Below are positions 9,472-21,477 of a stretch of DNA of 64,000 nucleotides, in pieces. The notes beneath the pieces are model-generated. The model was not told where the DNA came from. It saw nothing but the letters and a program-made list of their open reading frames with translations, and ran no database searches. This stretch comes from Candidatus Flexifilum affinis (GTDB lineage Bacteria; Chloroflexota; Anaerolineae; Aggregatilineales; Phototrophicaceae), in the NCBI GenBank assembly GCA_016713325.1, contig JADJPJ010000087.1:124001-188000 (forward strand). Reading direction: 5' to 3'. The first letter of the stretch is position 1. Every line of letters begins with the position of its first letter. A program made the translations under genes and the position numbers.

Positions 9472-10554
9472 ATGACCAGCAAAACCATGAAAGCCGCCGT
9501 CATCGGCCTTGGGTGGGCGGGTGAACAGCATCTGATCTCCTATCAGCAGATGGGTGTGGAAGTCGTCGCGATTTCGGACGCCTACGCTGGAGCGCGCGAC
9601 CGAATCGTCGCAAAGTACGGCATTCCTTACCAGTATGAAGACTATCGCGAACTGCTTGAGCGTGACGATTTAACGGTTGTGAGCGTCGCCACGCCGAACT
9701 ATCTGCATTCGCCGATGGCCGTCGCGGCCATGGACGCCGGCAAGCATGTCCTGTGCGAGAAGCCGCTGGCGCGGAACGCCGCTGAAGCGAAGGCGATGAT
9801 CGACGCGGCTGAGCGGAACGACCGCGCACTGATGGTCGCGTTCAATCACCGACAGCGCGGCGACGTACGTCTGCTGAAGACGCATATCGATAATGGAGGT
9901 CTGGGCAAAATCTACCATGCCAAGGCCTTCTGGTGGCGGCGAGATGGCATCCCCGGCATGGGCGGCTGGTTCACCTCGAAGGATCGCGCCGGCGGCGGCC
10001 CGTTCATCGATCTTGGCGTGCATATGCTAGATATGGCGCTGCACTTGATGGGCGAACCCCAGGTGCTCTCGGTGAGCGCAGCCGCATATGCGGAACTTGG
10101 CGCGCGCGGGCGCGGCAGTCGCGGCGATGTCGCCGGCTCCAAATCGATGGATGTGGAGGATTTTGCGACGGCTTTTGTGCGCCTGGAGAACGGCGTGACC
10201 CTCACCCTGGAAGCAAGTTGGGCGATGTACCGCGAGATCAACGACCAGTTTGGCGTCCGGCTGCTTGGCACCGAGGGTGGAGCGCTGATTGACGTCGTCA
10301 ACTATTCCGACAATGACACGCTCACCCTTTTCAGCGATGTTGCCGGCGCATCGGCCGAGATTCGCCCGAAGGTGCCCGCGAGCTACGGTCACTATGGCGT
10401 GGTCAAGCGCTTCGTGGAGGCGGTACAGGCGGACGACTGGTCCGAACTGACGGGCCGCGACGGCTTCCAGCGCTCGGTCGTCCTCGAAGCGTGCTACCGG
10501 TCGGCGGAAGAAGGGCGCGAAGTCTCGATCAGCGAGATTCTCGCTTCGCTGTAG
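9472..10554 (+). CDS. Gfo/Idh/MocA family oxidoreductase
   Basis: 360-residue NAD(P)-dependent dehydrogenase. The N-terminal Rossmann fold shows AAVIGLGWAGEQHL, and the family signature VLCEKPLARNAAEAKAMIDAA carries the conserved EKP Lys. The C-terminal domain contains GGGPFIDLGVHMLDMALHLMG, where the conserved Asp and His of the active site are found, and the late KRFVEAVQADD. These enzymes oxidise or reduce sugar and inositol hydroxyls; the exact substrate cannot be assigned. The next gene (GNAT) follows on the same strand after 45 nt, so the two may be co-transcribed. Confidence 0.88.
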   Translation: MTSKTMKAAVIGLGWAGEQHLISYQQMGVEVVAISDAYAGARDRIVAKYGIPYQYEDYRELLERDDLTVVSVATPNYLHSPMAVAAMDAGKHVLCEKPLARNAAEAKAMIDAAERNDRALMVAFNHRQRGDVRLLKTHIDNGGLGKIYHAKAFWWRRDGIPGMGGWFTSKDRAGGGPFIDLGVHMLDMALHLMGEPQVLSVSAAAYAELGARGRGSRGDVAGSKSMDVEDFATAFVRLENGVTLTLEASWAMYREINDQFGVRLLGTEGGALIDVVNYSDNDTLTLFSDVAGASAEIRPKVPASYGHYGVVKRFVEAVQADDWSELTGRDGFQRSVVLEACYRSAEEGREVSISEILASL

Positions 10555-10599
10555 CCGGGTTTTGCGCCCAGGGCTGCCCATGTCGGCGGAGAGGACTCC

Positions 10600-11250
10600 A
10601 TGGACGCGGTGAGCGTTGTGCCCACTGAGCCGCAATACTTCGAGGAACTGGTGGCCCTGGACAGCCTGATTTTCGACGGTCTGCCGGACAGCGAGGCGTT
10701 CACTGCTGCGATGTATGCCAGCCATGTCGCGCACTTCCCGGAAGGGCAGTTGACCGCGCTGGTGATGCAGGATAGCCGGTGGGTGGTCGCCGGTTCGACC
10801 ACCACCATGCGGACGAACAGCACCTTCGACGACGATACCTACGGCTATTACTTCGACTTTATCGGGCGTGGGACGCTTTCAACACACGATCCAGCTGGGC
10901 AGTGGCTGTACGGCATCGTCGTCTCGGTGCATCCTGACTTCCGGCGACTGGGCATCGGTAGCCGGCTTTATCAGGCACGTCGAGCGCTGGTGAGCCGGCT
11001 ACATCTGCGCGGCGAACTGGTGGCCGGCCTGCTGCCGGGCTACGCGTCGCACCGGGATCGGTTATCCGTCGAGGCGTACGTGGAGCAGGTGGTCGCGGGC
11101 CGCCTGACGGATCCGACCCTGTCGATGCAGCTTCGCAACGGCTTCCGGGTCACACGCCTGCTGCGGGGCTATGTGCGTGATGCCCGCTCCGATGATACGG
11201 TAACACTGCTTGTGCGCGAGAACTCCTGGGATGTTTCCGGCGGAACGTGA
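10600..11250 (+). CDS. GNAT-type N-acetyltransferase
   Basis: 216-residue protein with a GNAT fold. Motif A is visible as YGIVVSVHPDFRRLGIGSRLYQARRALV, including the R/Q-x-x-G-x-G/A acetyl-CoA pyrophosphate loop (RRLGIGS). The start has a GAGAGGA Shine-Dalgarno a few bases upstream. Residues after the loop (LVAGLLPGYASHRD) match a subgroup acting on small molecules or possibly acyl-homoserine-type substrates, but nothing decides this. It lies between the oxidoreductase and the Sat-CysC gene, with no clear shared pathway. Confidence 0.78.
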   Translation: MDAVSVVPTEPQYFEELVALDSLIFDGLPDSEAFTAAMYASHVAHFPEGQLTALVMQDSRWVVAGSTTTMRTNSTFDDDTYGYYFDFIGRGTLSTHDPAGQWLYGIVVSVHPDFRRLGIGSRLYQARRALVSRLHLRGELVAGLLPGYASHRDRLSVEAYVEQVVAGRLTDPTLSMQLRNGFRVTRLLRGYVRDARSDDTVTLLVRENSWDVSGGT

Positions 11251-11286
11251 AGGCTCCGCCAGGCTCGCGCTGACACGATGATGTGA

Positions 11287-14197
<2,911 letters not shown>

Positions 14198-14401
14198 AAC
14201 GAACAGTCTATCATGATTCGCACTGCGGACTCATTCGAATCGCTGACGCCATCCCTACGAAGCCATGCCCGCGACCAGCCTCGATGTCCCGCACGTGCAA
14301 CCAGGTGAGGGATTTAAGCGTACAATGTCCACAGTGAAACCGGTGAAAATCTGCGCGCGGTCTTCGTGTCAGCGCGCTGAGATGGGGTGGAAAGGGAATC
14401 A

Positions 14402-15193
14402 ATGAGCGCCAGGGGCGGAAGCGGCAAGAACAGCGAGTACGTGCTGGAAGTGGAGAACGTCCGCAAAGAACTGCGCATGGGCGAGGTGGTCGTACACGCG
14501 CTGCGTGGAGTCTCGCTGAACGTACGTCAGGGGGAATTCCTTGGCATAGTCGGCCCTTCGGGCAGCGGCAAATCCACGTTGCTCGGTTTGATCGGTGGAC
14601 TCGACTCTCCAACAGCGGGGCGCATCCTGATCGATGGCGTCGACATCACCCGGATGAGCGAGGCGCAGTTGACGCAGGTGCGCAACGAGAAGATCGGCTT
14701 CGTCTTCCAGTTCTTCAACCTGATTCCGACGTTGACCGCGCTCGAAAATGTCGCACTCCCCGGGCAGTTCGCCCGTAAGCGCCGCACCAATCCTCAGAAG
14801 CGTGCCAAAGAGCTGCTCGGGATGCTTGGCCTCTCCGATCGCCTGCACCACCGGCCGACCCAACTCTCCGGCGGTCAGCAGCAACGTGTGGCTATCGCCC
14901 GCGCGCTGGTCAATGAGCCGCCGCTGCTGCTCTGCGACGAACCTACCGGCAACCTCGATAGCGAGGCCAGCGACGCCGTGATGCAGATGCTGCGGCAGGT
15001 CAAACGCGAAGTGAACACCACCGTCATCGTCGTCACGCACGACATGTCGGTCGCATCTGAAATGGACCGGTTGATCACTCTGGTGGATGGCCATGTCGCC
15101 GGTGATGTCGACCCACGGTCGACAGCGCAGCAGGCAGCCCTGAAGGTGCTGCGGGACAAGCGCGCGACCGGCGAGATCGCCGCGCAGCGGTAG
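14402..15193 (+). CDS. ABC transporter ATP-binding protein, LolD/MacB-like
   Basis: 263-residue ATPase. Walker A GPSGSGKST, Q-loop FQFFNLIPTLTALENV (typical of the LolD/MacB/FtsE subfamily), signature LSGGQQQRVAIARAL, Walker B LLLCDEPTGNLD and H-loop VVTHD are complete. I chose the ATG at 14402, which has GGAAAGGGA just upstream, over an in-frame GTG at 14387. No permease gene lies beside it: the gene is flanked by divergent and convergent genes, so the partner is elsewhere. Members of this group power lipoprotein release, antimicrobial-peptide export or cell-division functions. Confidence 0.85.
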   Translation: MSARGGSGKNSEYVLEVENVRKELRMGEVVVHALRGVSLNVRQGEFLGIVGPSGSGKSTLLGLIGGLDSPTAGRILIDGVDITRMSEAQLTQVRNEKIGFVFQFFNLIPTLTALENVALPGQFARKRRTNPQKRAKELLGMLGLSDRLHHRPTQLSGGQQQRVAIARALVNEPPLLLCDEPTGNLDSEASDAVMQMLRQVKREVNTTVIVVTHDMSVASEMDRLITLVDGHVAGDVDPRSTAQQAALKVLRDKRATGEIAAQR

Positions 15194-15221
15194 CGCAGTT
15201 CAGCAGTCCAGAAGTGAAACC

Positions 15222-15256
15222 ACCGAGGCCGGCAAGATTGCCGGCCTCGGTTTCTT
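15222..15256. terminator. Bidirectional terminator hairpin
   Basis: A 12-bp GC-rich inverted repeat (ACCGAGGCCGGC / GCCGGCCTCGGT) with a short loop, followed by TTTCTT, sits between the convergent ABC ATPase and HtrA-like genes. It probably ends both transcripts. Confidence 0.7.
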
Positions 15257-15277
15257 CAGTCTGATAATTCTTGGGGG

Positions 15278-16876
15278 TCAGTCGTAATTCAATTGGAATG
15301 ACTCGGTGAAGCTCCAGGTCGAGAACGTCTCTCCGTCTAGCCCCAACTCCAACTGCGCATAAGCATCCTGGACCCCCGTCAGGCCGCCGGGGAAGTAATC
15401 GTAGGGCACGAAGAACCAGAACTCCGTCCACTCGGAGTTGTCATACGAAGGCGTGACCACATCCTGGACGGTCAGGCCGCCGTCAGTGGTCTGGAAATCG
15501 ACCGGCGCGTTGCTGCCGGGGATGGGCGTGCCATCCTCCCAATACAGGAACAGGGCCACGCGAATGGGCACACCGCGGTAGCCAATGGCGTTGACATAGC
15601 CATAGACCTTCATGCCCGCCAATCCATCCTGAGTGGCGTTGTGTTCGATGCGCGTCAGGTTGACCACGAGCTGGGTGTCCGGGAAGGTATAGTCGAACGT
15701 CGAGCGGCCGCTGAATGCTGTGAAATCCGCTCCGTCCACGCCGACTTGCGCCTCAACGTAAGCGCCTCGCGAGCCGCTCTCACCCTCCGGGAAGAGATCG
15801 TAGGGCAGGAAGAACCAGGCGTCGTCGTAGACGGTGTCGTCGAAGCCGGGGGTGAGGATCTGCTGGCTGGTGAGCTGATCTTGATCTGTGCGGTTGACCA
15901 GTGCCGTTCGCGTGCTGGCCAGCATCGGCGAGCCGTCGTCCCAGAACATGAAGATCGCCGCGCGCAGCGGTATCCCCCGGTACCCAATAGCGTGTACGCT
16001 GGTGTGCACCAGCATGCCGATGGCGCCGTCCTGAGTCACGTTGTGTTCGACGCTGGCGAGATCGATGGTGAGGGCGCGTTCGCCCGTCGGCTCATCGGGT
16101 GGCGGGACGTTGGGCGCGCTGGTCGTCGCGTCAATTTGCGGCGCGGTCAGCGTCGGCACGGCGGCGACGGCCATGTTGAGCGCACTCTGGATGGCCGATG
16201 CGGTGAGAATGCCGCCCAGACGCCCCAGCGTCCGTTCTTCAGACCGGACGGCGGTGGGGATGCCGATCATGCGCCCCTCGGAGTTGACGGCGAGGCCGCC
16301 GCTGTTCCCCGGTGAGATTTGGGCATCGGTCTGGTACCACAGCGGCATACGCTCTCCGCTGAGGTTGCCGTTCTGGATGGTCGTAATCGAACCACTCGTC
16401 AACACGAGATAACCATCGCCAATATCCGGAAAGCCGAAGACAAAAATCCGACTGCCGATGTTCGGCGCTGCGCCGGACATTTCGATAAACGGCAGGTTGA
16501 GTGTGTTGGAGTCGATCCGCCGGCCGTTTTCATCCCGGTCGATCTGCAGGACGGCCAGGTCCAGTTCATCATGGATCAGCGTCGGCGTGGCGTAGTAGCG
16601 CAGGACCGGCTGCTCGCCAATGTCCTGAATCAACAGGATGGCGAAGTCGTCGCCGTCCTCGACCACATGCCGGTTGGTGTAAATCTGGCCGTTCGGCGTC
16701 ATAATCGTCCCAGATCCGGAGGCGATCGGTTCATCGCCATCCAGTGTGACGATCAGGACGACGCTGTGCGAAATCCGATCGATTTCCGCTTGCGGGAGTG
16801 AGTCGCCCTGCGCCTGGAGCAGAACGGGCACGACGAGCATGGCGATAATCAGGACCCAAAAGATAACTCTGCGCAT
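15278..16876 (-). CDS. Secreted trypsin-like (S1C/HtrA-like) serine protease with duplicated C-terminal domain
   Basis: 532-residue exported protein. Signal peptide at residues 1-22; GGAGAC precedes the ATG at 16876. The protease domain (about 30-250) has the full triad: His in TNRHVVEDGDD, Asp in HDELDLAVLQID, Ser in SPGNSGGLAVNSEG. No PDZ domain follows. The C-terminal half instead holds two ~125-residue copies of a beta-rich unit, each opening with a VEHNVTQDG / IEHNATQDG motif, then IGYRGIPLRAAIFMFW / IGYRGVPIRVALFLYW and ending before a Phe/Tyr-rich strand. This unit is probably a ligand- or wall-binding module; its function is unknown to me. Confidence 0.85.
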   Translation of the reverse strand: MRRVIFWVLIIAMLVVPVLLQAQGDSLPQAEIDRISHSVVLIVTLDGDEPIASGSGTIMTPNGQIYTNRHVVEDGDDFAILLIQDIGEQPVLRYYATPTLIHDELDLAVLQIDRDENGRRIDSNTLNLPFIEMSGAAPNIGSRIFVFGFPDIGDGYLVLTSGSITTIQNGNLSGERMPLWYQTDAQISPGNSGGLAVNSEGRMIGIPTAVRSEERTLGRLGGILTASAIQSALNMAVAAVPTLTAPQIDATTSAPNVPPPDEPTGERALTIDLASVEHNVTQDGAIGMLVHTSVHAIGYRGIPLRAAIFMFWDDGSPMLASTRTALVNRTDQDQLTSQQILTPGFDDTVYDDAWFFLPYDLFPEGESGSRGAYVEAQVGVDGADFTAFSGRSTFDYTFPDTQLVVNLTRIEHNATQDGLAGMKVYGYVNAIGYRGVPIRVALFLYWEDGTPIPGSNAPVDFQTTDGGLTVQDVVTPSYDNSEWTEFWFFVPYDYFPGGLTGVQDAYAQLELGLDGETFSTWSFTESFQLNYD

Positions 16877-16998
16877 AATGTCTCCGGCGAAAAGCAACCT
16901 CGAAGCAATTTCTATAGATTATCTTCGTTTGTCTGCGCCTCGCAATGGATCAAGTTTTTGGGCGGAGGGTAAACGGAACACACAAGGGAGCTGGACAG

Positions 16999-18201
16999 AT
17001 GCGAGCGTACTATGACGACTCCTATACGCGGGCCTTTTCCTCTCGCGTCATCGAGCGTCTTCAGGTGGATGGACTCCCGGCGGTGGTGCTCGATCGGACG
17101 TACTTCTACCCGACCGGAGGCGGGCAGCCAAACGATCTCGGGCAGGTCGGCGGGGCCGATGTGCTCGACGTCCAGACGCGCAAAGACGATAGGGTCGTTG
17201 TCCATGTCCTGTCATCGCCAGTTGCGGACGATGAGGTCATGTGTACCCTGGACTGGACTCGGCGTTTCGATCATATGCAGCATCACACGGGCCAGCACAT
17301 TCTGTCACAGGCCTTTGTGCAGACCCGGAACACCAGCACGGTCGGGTTTCACCTCAGCCCGGACAGTGTGACCATCGACCTCGATCGCGCCGACCTGACG
17401 GAGGATGCGGTCGCGCAGGCCGAAGACCTGGCCAACCGGATTGTCTTCGAAAACCGCCCGGTGACGACACGCGTGATCGATCCCGAACAGGTGGAAGGGG
17501 TACGCATACGTCGTTTGCCGGAGGCGCTGGCGACCAACGGTCTTCGCGTCGTCGACATTCAGGATTTCGACCAGACAGCCTGCGGCGGAACACACGTCGC
17601 GTGGACAGGAGAGATCGGCCTGATCAAAGTCACGAAGGTCGAGAAGCGCGGCGATAAAATGCGCATCGAGTTCCGCTGCGGAGGCCGTTCCCTGAGAGAC
17701 TACCGGGAACGAACGCGGGTGACGACCCTTCTTGCGGCAGAACTGACCTGCTCGCTGGCGGACATGCCCGAAGCTGTTGCCCGGCTGCGCGACGACCTCA
17801 AGGCCGGTCAGCGCGCAAACCGGGCTCTTGAAGTGGATCTCATGAACTATGAGGCCGCGGCGCTCTTGCAGGCAAATACTGAAACCGGGCTGGTGCGGTG
17901 GGTGGTCGCGGCCTTCGCCGAACGCGATGTCGCCACGCTTCGCACATTGGCCAACGCGCTGGTGCAGACACCGCGTGTGATCGCGCTGCTCGGCAGTTAT
18001 GGCCCGCGCTCCCAGCTTGTGCTGGCGCGCAGCGCGGATCTGAGCCATGACATGTCGGCGGCATTCAAGATTGTGTCACGGGCATTCGATCAGATCCGTG
18101 GCGGCGGGCAGCCGAATCAGTCGCAGGGTGGGGGGCCGGCCGCTACGCGTGAAGAAGTCGAAGCAGTGCTGGCGTTCGCGAAGCGCACACTCGAAGCGTG
18201 A
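16999..18201 (+). CDS. Alanyl-tRNA editing protein, AlaX-L type (DHHA1)
   Basis: 400-residue free-standing editing enzyme that hydrolyses mischarged Ser- or Gly-tRNA-Ala. The N-terminal region resembles the AlaRS editing domain: FYPTGGGQPNDLG, then the zinc ligands HHTGQH (His96, His100) and CGGTH (Cys195, His199). The rest resembles the DHHA1 domain with a coiled-coil stretch and a Gly-rich segment (RGGGQPNQSQGGG). The ATG at 16999 has GGGAG upstream and begins the domain; an earlier in-frame ATG at 16945 adds unrelated residues. The aminoacylation domain of AlaRS is missing, so this is a trans-editing factor, not alaS. Confidence 0.9.
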   Translation: MRAYYDDSYTRAFSSRVIERLQVDGLPAVVLDRTYFYPTGGGQPNDLGQVGGADVLDVQTRKDDRVVVHVLSSPVADDEVMCTLDWTRRFDHMQHHTGQHILSQAFVQTRNTSTVGFHLSPDSVTIDLDRADLTEDAVAQAEDLANRIVFENRPVTTRVIDPEQVEGVRIRRLPEALATNGLRVVDIQDFDQTACGGTHVAWTGEIGLIKVTKVEKRGDKMRIEFRCGGRSLRDYRERTRVTTLLAAELTCSLADMPEAVARLRDDLKAGQRANRALEVDLMNYEAAALLQANTETGLVRWVVAAFAERDVATLRTLANALVQTPRVIALLGSYGPRSQLVLARSADLSHDMSAAFKIVSRAFDQIRGGGQPNQSQGGGPAATREEVEAVLAFAKRTLEA

Positions 18202-18202
18202 G

Positions 18203-18240
18203 AAAAAAAGAGGAGACGCCCAGGGCTGGACGTCTCCTCA
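18203..18240 (-). terminator. Intrinsic terminator
   Basis: A 9-bp stem (GAGGAGACG / CGTCTCCTC) followed, on the minus strand, by seven T residues. It ends the minus-strand LysM gene; the same hairpin may also stop the convergent alanyl-tRNA editing gene. Confidence 0.8.
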
Positions 18241-18268
18241 CAAAAGCTGTTGCAGCCGCTGCCGAAAA

Positions 18269-18766
18269 CTAGCAGCTTGGCGCGCCGATCGGCGGGATCA
18301 GGATCACCTCACCGGCGAAGATCATGTCAGGGTTGGCGATACGGGCCACATTGGTGATGCCGCGGACGGTATTGCCGAAGGCATAGGCCACGCCAGAGAG
18401 GGTATCACCCCAGGTGATGCCGAGGTCGCTCGAGGCGCAGGGGACGCCGACGCCGGTGACCGGATTCGGGACCACGCTGCTGACGCTCAGGTCGACGCAG
18501 AGATAGGTGCCCCAGTAAATCAGATTGTAGTTGGTGATACCGTTCCAGGCAGCCAGATCGGCAACCGGTACGCCATACAGCCGAGCGACATGCGACAGCG
18601 TATCGGTGGGGCGAATGCGATAGGCTTCCCAGTTCGCGCCCATTGCAGCGCAGTCGGCCGCACTGCTGGCGCTGGTCGGGAGCGCGGACAGGGCCGTGAC
18701 CAGAACAAGCATGAGGACGAAAACGACCGAAACAATGGATTTAAGGGAACGGGTGCGTGTGGTCAT
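18269..18766 (-). CDS. Secreted LysM-domain protein
   Basis: 165-residue exported protein. The signal peptide covers residues 1-37 (basic start, long hydrophobic run, cleavage after SAS/SSA). Two LysM-like repeats follow: YRIRPTDTLSHVARLYGVPVADLAAWNGI to LCVDL, and GITWGDTLSGVAYAFGNTVRGITNVARI to LIPPIG. Four cysteines in the mature part (including the last residue) suggest disulfides outside the cell. LysM domains bind peptidoglycan N-acetylglucosamine. There is no catalytic domain, so it is a wall-binding or structural protein. It lies beside a second secreted SH3b-LysM gene on the same strand. Confidence 0.85.
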   Translation of the reverse strand: MTTRTRSLKSIVSVVFVLMLVLVTALSALPTSASSAADCAAMGANWEAYRIRPTDTLSHVARLYGVPVADLAAWNGITNYNLIYWGTYLCVDLSVSSVVPNPVTGVGVPCASSDLGITWGDTLSGVAYAFGNTVRGITNVARIANPDMIFAGEVILIPPIGAPSC

Positions 18767-18897
18767 GGGTCAGCTTCTTTCCTTTGAACTCTTCACTCGA
18801 ATGATTGGTTCCGAACTACTGTATATCAGTTTCTCAAAATGCGCGACCAGAACGGCTGTTAACTTTTTCCGGGCCACGCGTCTTGAGCTATCAGCGC

Positions 18898-19650
18898 CTA
18901 GCCAGGGATGAGCAGGCTCTGGCCGATGTAGATGAGATCGTAATTCCAGATGTTGTTCACCGAGGCGATCGCGTACATCGTCGTGCCATAGCGCTCCGCC
19001 AGGCGGGACAGGCTGTCACCGGCGACCACCACGTGAGTGCGGCCCGAGCCAACCGTGCCCGTGCCCGGAAGGGACGGCGCATTCGGCACGAAAACGCTGC
19101 CATCGGCCAGCGAAAGGCTGCGCACCGGCACCGTGCCCGTCAGCGCGGACGCTTCCACCCAGCCGACAGCGCCATCGGCACGGCGGACGTAGGCCCAGGT
19201 CGAGTTGTAGTTGCGGCCGAGCAGGACCACCGTCTCGTTGAGCGGAATGGTGCCGATCACCGCGTTGTCGGTGCTGGCGCCGTTGCGCAAATTGGCAACG
19301 AGTGCGCCAGTCACGCGGGCCGTCGGGGTGACCGTCGGCGCCACCGCGGTATCACTCACGGGCAGGCTGTTGGTGTTGTACTGAGTGAACAGGTAGTTGA
19401 CGTTGACCCAACCGGTCACGCCGTTGGTCAGTCGAATGAGAATCCAATTCCCTTCGCCGTTGCGGGCAACCATCTGCACGCCGAAGCCGAAAGGAAGTGT
19501 GGCGATCGACCCAAACCCCATGCTCGGCCCAGTACGGACATTCAGGGTGCCTGTGTTCACAGATGCAACGGCATCCTGCGCATAGGCCGGCACCGTGAGC
19601 ACAAATACAAGAACAATAACTGCTGCAAGGTGGATGAACCGTCGCATCAT
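18898..19650 (-). CDS. Secreted SH3b-SH3b-LysM protein
   Basis: 250-residue exported protein. Signal peptide residues 1-24 (cleavage after AYA). Two bacterial SH3 domains follow: VNTGTLNVRTGPSMGFGSIATL to GWVNVNYL, and GALVANLRNGASTDNAVIGTI to GWVEASAL. They are joined by a Thr/Pro-rich linker. The C-terminus is a LysM repeat (THVVVAGDSLSRLAERYG to LIYIGQSLLIPG). No enzyme domain is present; these modules anchor proteins to peptidoglycan. Start codons at 19650 and 19647 are both ATG and cannot be separated. Confidence 0.87.
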   Translation of the reverse strand: MMRRFIHLAAVIVLVFVLTVPAYAQDAVASVNTGTLNVRTGPSMGFGSIATLPFGFGVQMVARNGEGNWILIRLTNGVTGWVNVNYLFTQYNTNSLPVSDTAVAPTVTPTARVTGALVANLRNGASTDNAVIGTIPLNETVVLLGRNYNSTWAYVRRADGAVGWVEASALTGTVPVRSLSLADGSVFVPNAPSLPGTGTVGSGRTHVVVAGDSLSRLAERYGTTMYAIASVNNIWNYDLIYIGQSLLIPG

Positions 19651-19716
19651 TGGTGTCCCCTAACCTAAGTACGGATCATTGCGAAGAATTATACTCGTCA
19701 TTCCCATAACGCGAAA

Positions 19717-20154
19717 CTAGTCTAACGCCAGAACAACTCCCTCAGAATCATAGAAACCTTCGTCATCTACCTGGAGCAAACCATCACAGTTTTCAAACAG
19801 AAGGTCCCACAGCGGATCGATCTGGTCATAGGCACCATGTCCTTCCTCGGTGAGCTGAAGCGCGACCATCAGTTTCACTCTCTCCAGAACAGAGCGGACA
19901 TACTCAGTGCCTTCTTCAATGCTGTCCAGGATTTCCCGCTGTTCGTCCAGATCCTCGTCGAAGACTTCTTCTCCAGGGCGGTTAATTTCGATGTCGCCGA
20001 GGATCGAAGACCCGTAAAGGAGATCGCCGGCGTTCGGAGACGCTTCTTCCCCATGTATCGAAAACTGGTCACTGCTTCGTCGAAACAGCTCTTCCAGGGC
20101 AGCCAGCGTCAGATCGCAGTCCACCGTCACCAGATAACGAAAATAATCCCCCAT
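19717..20154 (-). CDS. Uncharacterised acidic protein, 145 residues
   Basis: I do not recognise this family. The protein is strongly acidic, with no signal peptide or membrane segment, so it is probably cytosolic. It opens with a strand-like MGDYFRYLVTVDCDLTLAALEELFRR and has a helical middle (LDEQREILDSIEEGTEYVRSVLERVKLMVALQL). The composition and even charge pattern argue that it is a real gene. Its 5' end faces the aminotransferase gene divergently across ~140 nt containing a TATAAT at 20237-20242. Confidence 0.55.
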   Translation of the reverse strand: MGDYFRYLVTVDCDLTLAALEELFRRSSDQFSIHGEEASPNAGDLLYGSSILGDIEINRPGEEVFDEDLDEQREILDSIEEGTEYVRSVLERVKLMVALQLTEEGHGAYDQIDPLWDLLFENCDGLLQVDDEGFYDSEGVVLALD

Positions 20155-20294
20155 TCTGGCTTCCCTTGTTCCCTCGTACTCCTGAGCGCGTGGTCAATTA
20201 TAACCACGGTCTCCCCGCATTGCATGTCAGACACGCTATAATCGTCACCGGAATTTTGAAAAAGTGCAAATCAAATCTCACGGTGGAAAACTTG

Positions 20295-21419
20295 ATGTCT
20301 TTTCGATTGGATCTTAAGACAGGTTATCCGAACGTTGGTATTGCTCCTCTCGGGCGTCTGAGCACCATCGCCGCGGAGGTCGTGGCTTCCGGCCGAGGGT
20401 TTCAATACGGGGGCGATCTCCAGGGGCACGGCGAGGCGCGGGAGCAGATCGCTCGTTTTCTCTCCGCCGAGATGAAGGTGCCGGCGGCCGCCGAGCAGTT
20501 GATGCTGACGACAGGCGCCCTGACCGCCATCGACATCGTTTGCCGAACCCTGACCCAACCGGGCGACATCGTCGTCGTCGAGGATCCGACGTTCTTCTTT
20601 GCCGTCGACCTGCTAAAGATGAGTCACTGTCAGGTTGTTGGCGTGCCGATGTGTGAGGATGGGCTGGATCTGGAGGCGCTGCGCGACCTGATCCAGGCGA
20701 ACCCGAAGCGGGTGAAGCTGGTCTATACCATTCCGTCGTTCCAGAACCCGACCGGCTACACCGCCACGGACCAACACCGGACGGCTCTGGTTCGCATGGC
20801 ACAGGAACACGACTTTCACGTTCTGGAAGATGCCACCTACCAACCGCTTTTCTTTGGCGAGCTTCCGCCGCCACCGCTGAAGCACTACGATCAGGGGTCG
20901 GGGCGCGTCGTCACGGTGGCGTCCGTCTCCAAGCTGCTGATGCCCTCTCTGCGTCTGGGGTGGATCTGGGCGACGCCGGAGCAGTGCCGCTCGTTTCTCC
21001 GATACAAGTCGGACGCCGCTTCAAGCCGCCTGACCGCCGAGATTGTGGCGCAGTTCATGCAAGAAGGGGAGTTCACCCGGCAGGCCGCCTTCGTCCGCCA
21101 GGTCTATGGATCGCGACATGATGCATTGGTTCAGGTCTTGAAGGACAAGGCTCCGGACTGGCTCTCGTGGCATGCTCCGGGGGGTGGCTTCTTCATCTGG
21201 GCGAGCTTGCCAGTTTCGTTGACGGCGCGGGCGCTCGAAGCGCACGCCCATGCACGCGGCGTCGATTTCTTCCCCGGACGCGCCTGCTATGTTGACCCGC
21301 CCGACGACCAGTCGCTCCGTCTGTGTTTTGCGCTGCATGACGAGCCTCTGCTGCGCGAAGCCGGGGAAGCGTTCTGCGAGGCGCTGCGCGGGGCGGGTGC
21401 AGCAGCGGGCCTTGGCTGA
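20295..21419 (+). CDS. PLP-dependent aminotransferase, MocR/LysN-like class I/II
   Basis: 374-residue fold-type I aminotransferase without the GntR DNA-binding domain that MocR regulators carry. Visible are YGGDLQGHGEAREQIARFL, VVVEDPTFFFAVDLLK, the IPSFQNPTGYT signature with the cofactor-contacting Asn, LEDATYQPLFF with Asp, and VASVSKLLMPSLRLGW with the PLP-binding Lys (SVSK). This group includes 2-aminoadipate and aromatic aminotransferases; substrate not decided. I start at the ATG at 20295 (GGTGG upstream) because residues from an earlier in-frame ATG at 20166 do not look coding. Confidence 0.88.
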   Translation: MSFRLDLKTGYPNVGIAPLGRLSTIAAEVVASGRGFQYGGDLQGHGEAREQIARFLSAEMKVPAAAEQLMLTTGALTAIDIVCRTLTQPGDIVVVEDPTFFFAVDLLKMSHCQVVGVPMCEDGLDLEALRDLIQANPKRVKLVYTIPSFQNPTGYTATDQHRTALVRMAQEHDFHVLEDATYQPLFFGELPPPPLKHYDQGSGRVVTVASVSKLLMPSLRLGWIWATPEQCRSFLRYKSDAASSRLTAEIVAQFMQEGEFTRQAAFVRQVYGSRHDALVQVLKDKAPDWLSWHAPGGGFFIWASLPVSLTARALEAHAHARGVDFFPGRACYVDPPDDQSLRLCFALHDEPLLREAGEAFCEALRGAGAAAGLG

Positions 21420-21428
21420 AAGCGAATG

Positions 21429-21464
21429 CGGATCAGGGTGGACGAGGCCGCCCACCCTGATCCG
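21429..21464. terminator. Long inverted repeat between convergent genes
   Basis: A perfect 13-bp stem (CGGATCAGGGTGG / CCACCCTGATCCG) lies just after the aminotransferase stop and just before the end of the substrate-binding gene. It lacks a T run but is well placed as a bidirectional terminator. Confidence 0.55.
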
Positions 21465-21477
21465 CCTCAGATCCCGA

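Noticed and set aside
20214..20242. Promoter for the aminotransferase with TTGCAT and TATAAT
   Set aside because: The TATAAT is good, but TTGCAT is only 11 nt away and nothing convincing lies at 17 nt, so only the -10 element was mentioned.
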